Part shown: in pieces, positions 34,106 to 44,300 of the stretch | Layout: each line of letters opens with the position of its first letter | Position numbering within the stretch: the first letter of the stretch is position 1 | Assembly: GCF_900496995.4 (NCBI RefSeq) | Contig: NC_044011.1 | Coordinates: forward strand, 24,026,041-24,090,040 | Length of the DNA: 64,000 nucleotides | Direction: 5' to 3' | Source of the DNA: Aquila chrysaetos chrysaetos | Lineage: Eukaryota; Chordata; Aves; Accipitriformes; Accipitridae | Made by a program: the position numbers and the translations under genes | Notes under the pieces: model-generated | What the model was told of the DNA's origin: nothing | Databases searched by the model: none | The model's input: only the letters and a program-made list of their open reading frames with translations

Positions 34106-34914
34106 TAAGCATTATTTGTTTCCCAGCCAGGTATTTCCCATTGCTGACAAGAATGCACTGACTTCCATCATGTGTACTACTGCCTGTTGGCTACAGCACA
34201 TATCTCCACTAGCTGTGCAAGTGCTGGTGCCCCACAAATCACGATTTCGTGAGGTACTTTTTTAAAATTTACTTATAATATTTCTCATTGCTTATGTTAT
34301 GTATTCTTCTAGGCCTGTTTACACAAAAGCTGTTTACATTTACAACAAACAATCCTCTACCCAATTCCATGTAAGCTTTTCCCCTATGGGTACAGTCTTC
34401 TTATTTTCCACTCAACTCCAAGCCTGGAATTGTCAATTTCTCACTGCTCTGAGGCCTTCATCTATCAGCTAGAATTTGGGATGATCAGCTTTATTCTTCT
34501 GTGTAGACATAAATTTCTATCTAGTTACCAGCACTAGCTGAATTTAGGTTCATGCCCAAACAGCCACAGATGACTACACAAGAGTGTCAGAGCGCCACAA
34601 AAATTTAAAAAAACTGTCTTGATTTGGCATTTTACATATATATTTTAACCTAAAGCCCATTGCACATATATAAAGTATCCTCAGATGTTTTCAGAAAAAT
34701 GCATTTTCAGTTTCTTCTGTCTTTATGACTTTTTATAGGAGTGAATAATTCTAATTTTATAGTAATTACAGCAAACTATAGTCCCACAATAACGTAAGGG
34801 ATCCTTACTGTAAGAACCAGAACATGTATTTTGTCAAATCATTCTAAGAACAGATTATTCAAAGAACAAAGAAGCCTAAGCAAATATTTCCCTAAAAACA
34901 ACTCCCAAATTTTA
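34106..34914. other. Intergenic DNA upstream of the CpG island
   Basis: AT-rich, no feature recognised before the sharp rise in GC at about 34915. Confidence 0.65.
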
Positions 34915-35212
34915 AATGGCCGTTGCTCTCCCCCCTTCACCCTCGGCTCCCGCTTCCTCCCCCGCCCCCAGGAAGGGGTCCCGGGCCGTCAGTCGCGGGG
35001 AGAGGGGCAGCGGCAGGGGCAGCGGCAGGGACAGGGCCCGCAGCCGCCCAGCCCCGCACCGGGCAGGGAGAGGCGGGCGGCGCCGCCCGGAACGCTGCCG
35101 CCGCCGGAACGGACGGGCGGGGCGAGCAGTCGCTTCCGGGGGAGCGGGATCAGGGACGGAGCTTCCGGCGGGGGAGAGGGGCGCCGCGCCGCGCTGCGCC
35201 GCGCCGTCGTCG

Positions 35213-35242
35213 TCTCCGTCTCCGTCTCCGTCTCCGTCTCCG
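35213..35242 (+). repeat. (TCTCCG)5 hexanucleotide repeat in the MED23 leader
   Basis: Five perfect TCTCCG units lie 57-86 bp upstream of the start codon, in the likely 5' UTR. Length variation here could alter leader structure. Confidence 0.9.
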
Positions 35243-35298
35243 CCTGACAGAGGGCCCGGTGGGGGCCGCCGCTCGGCCTGTGGGCCCGGCCCGGCATC

Positions 35299-35358
35299 AT
35301 GGCGATCCCCATGGTGCCTATGGAGACGCAGCTACAGAGCATCTTCGAGGAGGTGGTG
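35299..35358 (+). CDS. MED23: MED23 coding exon 1
   Basis: It encodes [20 protein letters not shown] (20 codons) and ends at GTGAGT. The ATG at 35299 has ATC before it and G after it; the METQ ATG at 35320 has C at -3, so it is weaker. The exon sits in the CpG island. Confidence 0.92.
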
Positions 35359-38300
35359 GTGAGTCCGTCCCCGGAGCGCCTCCGCGGGGGCGGGGGGGAG
35401 CGTTGTGAGCGGGCCGGCCCGGGGCCGGGGCTTGTCGGGGGCCCCGCGGCCTTCCGCGCTCCCCCGGGGAGGGGTCGGGGGAGGCGTCCTGAAGAAGATA
35501 AAAGACAGCGGAGAAAGAAGTTTTTGATTTTCCTGGCGCACTTTGTGCGTTGAACCCCCGGGGGTGTGAAACGTCGCCGTCCGCCTCGGCGGTAGTTCGT
35601 TCGTGCTGTCACCCCCGACCCTGGAGGTCGGTGGAGGGGAGGAGGCTTCTCAGGGCTGAAATCCTTCCTCTGCTGAGTTTCAGTAAGGAGGCTGACAGAG
35701 AGGAGGACTGGGCGTAAAACGGGGAGGCAGATTGCTTACCCCAAACCGAATTATAGTGTGCTGAGTTCACTGTGGAAGCAGTTTAAGGAGACATTTCAAA
35801 GGAGACTATGAGAAGAGGAATGTCTTGAGGAGACATTCTTCTTCAGCCAACATAACAGCGTGAGCGAATCGTGGAAATACACCAGCACAGTGATACCTGC
35901 AAAATGAAGCATAGTTCGGTAGGTCATTAGACTAAAATAGACTAGAATAGACTATTTCAGTTGGAAAGGACCTATGACGACCATCTAGTTCAACTGCTGG
36001 GCCACTTCAGGGCCAAAAGTTAAAGCATGTTCATTAAGGGCATTGTCCAAACACCTCTTAAACACTGACAGGCCTGGGGCATCTACCACCTCTCTAGGAA
36101 GCCTGTTCCAGTGTTTGACCACCCTCTCGGTAAAGAAATGCTTCCTAATATCCAGTCGGAACCTCCCCTGCTGCAGCTGTGAACCATTCCCATGTTTCCT
36201 ATCTCTGGATCCCAGGGAGAAGAGATCAGCACCTCCCCCTCCACTTCCCCCCCTCAGGAAGCTGTAGAGAACAATGAGGTCGCCCCTCAGCCTCCCTGTC
36301 TCCAAACTAGACAAACCCAGAGACCTCAGCCACCCCTCATAGGACATTCCTTCCAGCCCTTTTACCAGCTTTGTTGCCCTCCTCTGGACACATTCAAGGA
36401 CCTTCACATCCTTCTTAAATTGTGGGGCCCAGAACTGCACACAGTACTCGAGGTGAGGCCGCACCAATGCTGAATACAGTTGGATAATCACCTCTTCTGA
36501 CCAGCTGGTTATACTGTGTTTGATGCAGGATGCAGTTTGGTCCCTTGGCTTCCAGGGCACACTGCTGGCTCATATTGAGCCTACTGCTGACCAGCACCAC
36601 CAGATCCCTTTTTGCAGGCCTGCTCTCTAGCCACTCCTCTCCCAGTTTATACTTGTGCCTGGCGTTACTCCATGTTAGGTGCAGGATCCAACTTGTTAAA
36701 TTTCATCCCATTAATCATTGCCCAGTGTTGCAATCTGGATCCCTCTGCAAGGTATCTTGTCCGTCAAGAGAGTCAACAGCACCTCCCAGTTTGGTGTCAT
36801 CAGCGAACTTGCTAACGGTGCATTCAACTCCTGCATCCAGGTCGTTGATAAATATATTGAACAGGACTGGTCCTAGAATTGAACCCTGAGGAGCACTCCT
36901 GGTGACTGGTCGCCAGCCAGATGCAGCCCCATTCACTGCAACCCTTTGAGCTCTGCCCTTCAGCCAGTTCTTCACCTAGCACACTGTGAACCCACTCATC
37001 CCACAGTTGGACAACTTGTCCAGAAGGATGGTGTGAGGGACAGTATCAAAAGCCTTATAAAATCCAGAAAAACTATATCCACTGCCTTCCCTTTGTCTAC
37101 TAGCCAGGTGACCTTATTGTAGAAGGATATCAGATTAGTTAAACAGGACTTTCCCTTTGTGAACCCAAGTCATTGGGTCATTAAGTCATTGTTTTGTAGA
37201 GCACAAATGAATGAGTTTCTTGGTTGATATGAGCACTTCATGGTCAGGAACATGGGGGTGACAGTAGCTGATAGGGGCCTGAACAGGAGCCTGACTGATG
37301 TTTCTGACAGAAGAGGCTGGTCAAATTGTCTGAACTGGAAAGAATATGTAGGTCTCACAGAAAAGTGTAATTGAAAATGATGTCTGTATGATGAATTTCA
37401 GTAGAGGGAAGGTTGGGTTTTTCTTTCTGTTTTAAGTTTGCATTATAAAATGCATGATGTACTTTTCTTGGAATGATGTTAAGTTGCTCATAGCATATTA
37501 ATTGTCCATACCCAATTGATTTCTCATTTTGGCACTGTCAATTCATATTATGTTTTCACCTGTTTAACATTGTGATTTGACTGTGTTGTCACATTGCCTG
37601 TTTTTAAGCAATGTTATTTGCTTGAAATTTTTATGGAACAAAATAAAAGGCCCTTACAAAATTTCATTGCATTTTTGAAGCCATAACTGAGAAAATAGCA
37701 AGTTGTTACTTTCACTGCTGCTGTTACCGACTTGGAGGACAGCAGCAAAACTTACCTAAGTTTCTGTGCAGAACAGATGAGTATCGGTTTCTCTTTTGCT
37801 TCTTGAGAAAGCTATGAATGGCATTGATAGGCTGTATGATTCTAGGCTGTATGATTGAAAAGGATCACCAGAAAGTTTATTTTGTTACATGCTCTTATTT
37901 CTACAATATAAAAATACATAGTGGTCAGTTATAGATCACATCTGAGTATAATATGAAATTCTTAGAGAAGGTAGAAAAAGTCGTAAGATAGTATTTTCCA
38001 GAATCTCTTTGCTGATGTATTAGAATAATGATGTAGAAACATTTCAGCAAAAGGGAGTTTAAAAAAAAAAGGGGGGGGATGTTTTAGAGGAGATAAATTG
38101 GATATTCATAGATAGTCTTGCACCTAGTACAAGACCGTATAATCATTCAATGGAATTTAAAAAGCAATGAATCTAAACTCAGATGAGAAAGTAACTGTAT
38201 ATAATTGATTTGTGTAACTGAGTGTCATGGAACATAAGTGGGACAAAAGTTTAATGGGATTCAAAAATACTATTTTTTTGAAAGTATGAAGAAAGAGCTG

Positions 38301-41300
38301 CAATAACAGAATTGAACAATTTCTGCAACTTTGGGAAGTAAATTAATCTCTAGGTGTTTAGAAGAAAAAAAAAAAACATAACAAAGAGCCTTAATCTGGA
38401 TCTACAAGTTATGTTGTTTATATGAAAACAAAGCAATCTCAACTTTGAAAGAGTCTAGTATAGCAGAAGAAATACATCTTTCTCTGATACAGTCCCATAA
38501 CAGTAGGATTTACTCTTTTCTTCAGAAAAAGAGTAAAAAGAGCTTCATCCTGGTGGTGTGATACTCATAGAAAACCTTTTCACAATAGCTCACTTAGGGT
38601 TTTTCTCTTACAGAAAACAGAAGTAATTGAAGAAGCTTTTCCTGGGTAAGTGTAATGTTAGTTTATTTGTGCAAGTCTTTCCATATAAATGTATTTTTCT
38701 CTTTGTGCTCTTTCATTGGGTACTGCTAATAACTAACATTCTTGTTTGCATTAGTATGTTTATGGACACTCCTGAAGATGAGAGGACCAAACTGATCAGC
38801 TGCCTGGGTGCTTTTAGGCAGTTCTGGAGCAGTCTTTCTCAGGTTAGCATTTAATTTGTTGCTTACATGTACTTTATGTAGTTTTTAATATAGTGATACC
38901 TTGTCTAGTAGACAAACAGTTAAGCTATAAGGTCTGTGTCCAGTCATTCAGAATCTGCTTTCAGATACAGTGCGGTAAAGAGTATAAGAAGACTTTGCAA
39001 GAAAAAAGATTAGTTTTGACATTTATAAGATGATATACTTGTTCAGCAGAGGTTGGCATGCAGTGCAAGTGAAGATAAGCAAATGGAAGTATAACAGTAA
39101 AGAAACAAAAAAAGGTAATTTGTTACAGGATTTCTGGTAGAAATCAATAAGTAGGAAAAAAAAAAAGAGATAGATGTTTATGTTCAAAAATTACCTTCCA
39201 AAAGTTAGATACCTCTAGGCACTCTTCTGTAATTGGAGACCTGGTCATCTTTGTTTTCACTGAATTTTATTATAAATGTGAAAAGGGAAGAATAATACAG
39301 AACAGTTCTATTTTAGTCTATTCTGTGCTAACTTACATGTGAAAAACAAAGTTGACTATAGAAATCAGTGTTTCAGCTAGGAGGTGTTTCTAGTACTGGA
39401 CAACTGGAGAACTTCTGTTAGGCAACTGGACTTCTTCAAAATAAGATCAAAAGACTTGTAGGAGAAACTATATGTTGGACAACTGGACAACTTCTACCAT
39501 TTATAATCTTGTTTTTGTGTTAGTTTCATTTCTTCATGGTAGGATACTATATGAATTTTACAGTTTGTTTCACTACCTGTAAATATATTCTTTCTCCCCT
39601 CTACTGCTTTTTCAGGAATCCCATGAGCAGTGTGTCCAGTGGATTGTAAGATTCATTCATAGCCAACATAGTCCTAAAAGAATTTCTTTTCTTTATGACT
39701 GTTTAGCAATGGCAGTAGAAACTGGACTTTTGCCACCCAGGTAAGCTATGTCGGAATGAATCCTTAAATAGGATACATGGAAGTTGTAATATTGGAGGGT
39801 ATTTTATGATGATGTTTTAAACTAATTAATTGCTGGAGAACACGAGCTTATTATCTGTCATTCATTCTTGCATTGTCTCCTTCTGCTAGGATGGTTTGTG
39901 AATCTCTGATCAACTCTGATACACTTGAATGGGAAAGGACACAGTTGTGGGCATTAACATTTAAATTGGTCCGGAAGATTATTGGAGGTGTAGACTACAA
40001 GGTATCTTCCACCCATTCCTTTCTTTGTGCTATGACACGTTATTTTCTGGCTTTGTTTTTATGATTTATGTCAGAGACATCCAGTGTTTCAAAGTCTTCT
40101 TTGATTATGAAAGAAAAAAAATAATTCAGTGTGACCACTTTTAATGCTTTTTTCATAGTTGAGCTTTACCTTAATAGATAATTCTGTATGGACAATGTAG
40201 GTCTTCCTGCTCTTTTCTCTTTTACACAGTCATCTTTCATCCCTCTTTCAGTTACAAGCTAAATAACGCTAATGCAGTTGCAGAAGTGGTACACATGGGA
40301 AAGTAATGCTATCAAGCATTAAGGCTGAAGTTCTGTCATCTGCTCTGACCCTTGTTGCTACGTAGGAAAGAGGTCCTGAAAGCTGAGTCTTTGGCAGGGT
40401 ACGCTCTAACAGAAGGAGTAGGAAACCATGCATCTCTTGCAGAGAATCACCTCACCAGCGTTGGTGAGCATGTTAGAGCAAAAACCACAAAATACAACAG
40501 TGTACTTTGGTCAGCCTGCACAAGCCATTGTAGGTTGGATGCCTCTGGATGCACATCAAAATTTCAACAGTTACTTTCTCGTCTGGGGTATCCTAAGTTT
40601 GAGAAGTTCCATAAGGAGTTTAATGTCATTAGCATTCACATTCTTAGTAGTGGTATCCCTTCTGACACTTAGCATCAAACAACTAGTTTGTCTGTCAAAA
40701 TATTGTCTGACCATATTGATTGTGTCATCTTTCTGCCAGAAATAAAGAATATCTGGGAATTTTAATTTTGTGTGGTTTCTTTTAGGGTGTGCGCGACCTA
40801 TTGAAAGTGATCCTAGAGAAAATCTTAACAGTTCCGAACACTGTGAGCTCAGCTGTTGTACAGCAGCTTTTAGCAGCAAGAGAGGTAACTATCTGAATTC
40901 TATATGCTATCACTATAGAGCAAGATAGGCCTCATTCTTTTGTTATTAGTGAGTTTCTAATAGCTGGGATGGCTCTCTTTGACAGTTGGTACAGTTCAAC
41001 AGCAAAGACTTACTCTGTGCTCTAATCCTTTTCTGTGATTGCATTTTACACGGTATACAAAGAGCTTTTGGGGATAGTGCTTATTGTAGATAAGCACTAA
41101 AATCTCTAACAGGAGAGTCAGGCCCATGTTTGACTTGCCTAAGGTAAGATGTATGAGATATAATATTGAGATTAATTTATTTATTTTTTTGTTAGTGAAT
41201 AAAAATAATAATTATTTTCAGTACTTTGGAGGCAGACATAGAGGCATAGTTTTACTTAGGCTTAAACAGTCAAGTTAGACTTGTACAATTAAAAACAGGT

Positions 41301-44300
41301 TTTAAACTAATATAGTAGTATCAGAATACAACTTCAGAAAAAGTATTTTAATTCTTCTGTCTATTTTCATGGGCTGCCTCAGACTAGCAGACAGACTACA
41401 CCTTTGTTTACCTTATCCAAAGTCTTTTACACTGATGTATTTTTTTATTTATAGGTGGTAGCCTACATTTTGGAAAGAAATGCATGTTTGTTACCTGCCT
41501 ACTTTGCAGTTACAGAAATCAGAAAACTATATCCTGAAGGAAAACTTCCCCATTGGGTAATGATATGATATCAAATCATGTAATCTGGAGTTTTGTTCCA
41601 CACAAAACAAAACTACTTTTATTTTTCAAAAACAAAGTTTAAATGAAGATTTAAAATCTTCTATTCAACAGTAAGCTCTGTGTTTAGGCATGTAAATTAA
41701 GATACAGGCTTGTTGTGATTGCAGCAGCAGCTCCCTGCTTTTTTGCATGAAATTGATGACATAGTTTGACCTATGGCCTGATGTTCGAAACTCTCGAAGC
41801 ACTGAATGGGTTTTGTTGAATACATTTGGAAATGCAGGTCATGCTTATCTACCAGTTTGTGCTTTCTCTGTGGCTTCAAGATAAGAAAAATCACTTTAAA
41901 TAGCTGACCAGTGTTTTCTTTCTGTTTAAATTCAGTTATGCAAATATATTTGGGGCTGTGGTACAATGAAAATGGTCACTGTTTCCAATCAGAATATAAT
42001 GTTGATCCAGTTTTTAATTTTGTATTCTGTTAAAATAACTAGGTGTCAAGAAAAGGATAAAATCCTTACTCCCTTGAATTAATGGGAAAACTGTTCCTGA
42101 CTTCTTTTGAGCCAAGATTTAATCCAGAGTGTACTAATCTAGGTCTTTTGTCTTTGAGGAATTGTTATTCAGAGGCAGACAGATTTGTTAAGAACAGGAA
42201 TTCTAAAGCTTGTCTTAAATCATCTGTTACTAAATGGTGTGCACTGAAATAATATAGCATACATAGGAGAAAGAGTTACTATGTAAACTCTTACTTGAGT
42301 GCAAACTGAGTGCTTCCTGCCCCTTCTTTATAAGGTCACGTTTTTCCTTTTGTGGTTTTAGGTTCTCAATGATTTTTCCTACTCACTGAAATGTGTATGA
42401 AGCTAGTTATTTTAGTAGATTCCTGTATATTTTATTAAAATGTATAAACTATTTTTAAGTCTTAAATATTCCTTATCAGTATGTGGAACTTAAACCCTTA
42501 ACTTATTTTTTTTCTCCTCTTCTCACCCAGTTACTAGGTAACTTAGTATCGGATTTTGTGGATACTTTCAGACCTACAGCAAGAATAAATTCTATTTGTG
42601 GTAAGAGAACGACTTCATGAATGACTTCAAAATAAATTAATTTATTTTGAACTGTTTTGTTTCTTATAACCTTTTGGGGCATATATTCATGTAAGCAAAA
42701 TGATTCAGAGCTTATGTTTCATGTAGTATCTTTCCTCTTGTCAGTTTGTTCTTAGACTTGCTTCTCTTCAGTTTTTGCTTTGAAGGGGAAAATTCATATT
42801 GATGAGATCAAAATAATTTTTTGCTACAAGCTGGTAGTGGAAGCGTACTACTTGTTACATGGCCATATAGTTTCTAACTACAGTAGACATTTAGAAAATC
42901 ATAGGTTTTCTATGCTCAAGGATTTTGAGTTAATACAGATCCACTGGTTTGTTAGTCATGGAGTGTTTCTTGGCTTCAATTTCCATTGGGGTTTTTGTAG
43001 CTGCTCAGCCGTATCCCTATTGTTGCAGGCTTCTGTGTGAACATTTCCTAGCTTAGGTGAGCACTGGCTGTCCCTTTCTGTGAAAGAAAAACTCACCTTC
43101 ATTTATTGCTAGAAATATGAAGATTAAAATTTGGCTGTTTTAATTGTGATGCCTGTTGCATTTTTCTTCAAAAAGATAAAATGTCTTCTGTTTGCTTTGA
43201 GAATTAAGTAGCTTAATAACAACTGCATTATTTCTTAGGTTTGAGCAAGGTTTATTGCAACTGAGCTTCTTCAGTGCAAAGATTAAGAATGCAAATTCTT
43301 CTGTACCGCTCCAAAGCATTTTGTGTTTCAGAAGTGTGTAGTTATTCTATTGAAAGTGTGGTATAGCTTTTATGCATGTAACTCACAGGGATCATACACA
43401 AATTTTTACAAGTCTTGTATGGGTAAATGACATATAGATATGGTTGAAGGGAAGAAATAAATATTTATTTACTTCCTATTTTATCTGATAGCAGTATGGC
43501 CAATCTGGACAATAGAAGTCATGGAATTTGAACCGACAGTGAGATCTAGGTCAAAGTTGAGGCACCTAAATTTACATGCTGGTATACAGGTGCGCTAGGG
43601 GCTCAGTTCAGAAGCCCATGTTTAAGCAACTGAAATAAATCCCAGGCATCTAATCTACACTGACTAACAAGTGTAAATTTACCCTACAAAAAACTCTTCA
43701 TGTGTGATCAGCTGAATCACATTGGCCTACACTGACTGTAATTGGAGTACAGATGCTTGTAATTGACTAGTTTACTGAACAGAAGCCTGTCCACAGTTTG
43801 TCTTGCAGGGTGAATGAAGGAAAAATCAAAGGACTAGATTATATACTTACATTAGTAATACCATTTTCTACGTGAAAAGGGTCAGCGTACCAACATTAAA
43901 TCCCTAGGTTAAGCAATGGCAATGGAACAGTCTTTTGGTAACCTAAAAGGGCACTTTTAGATTAATATTTGCAAATACTTTTATTTTTGGGGTACCTAAT
44001 CTGAATAAATGGGGATTTTACTCCTTAGATATTTTAGTAGTTGAAAATTAGTTGGAAAAATAAAATCAGCCTGAAGCAATCCTATGGTTTAAAGCTTTAA
44101 AAAGCTTTAAACAGTGGAAATTTAAGGAGAGTATAAATGTGGCTGAGGCCAGTTTTTGCATCAGAATGATTAAACAGTAGGCCAGTTTCGCTGCTTTAGA
44201 ATTTATGTTTCATTGCATGTAGGTCGCTGTAGTCTTCTTCCTGTGGTAAATAACTCAGGTGCCATGTGTAACTCATGGAAGCTGGATCCTACAACCCTTC

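Larger units (their letters stand above)
34915..35640 (+). promoter_or_regulatory. MED23: CpG island and TATA-less promoter of MED23
   Basis: This is an abrupt GC- and CpG-rich block in AT-rich surroundings, holding the MED23 start codon. It contains an Sp1-type box GGGCGGGGC (35115-35123) and two ETS cores CTTCCGG (35133-35139 and 35162-35168). No TATA box is visible near the expected start site. Such islands often drive divergent transcription, so an untranslated first exon of ENPP3 could also start here. That is an inference, because no spliced ENPP3 leader can be read from sequence alone. Confidence 0.85.
35359..38613. other. MED23 intron 1
   Basis: It starts in the CpG island, then holds copy B of the duplicated sequence and the CR1 at 35928-37165. 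There are A-runs and a G-run (38058-38079). No further exon. Confidence 0.75.

Noticed and set aside
34831..35612. Long frames on both strands across the CpG island (up to 207 codons)
   Set aside because: They are Arg/Pro/Gly-rich by-products of GC content. Only the frame starting at 35299 continues into conserved MED23 exons.
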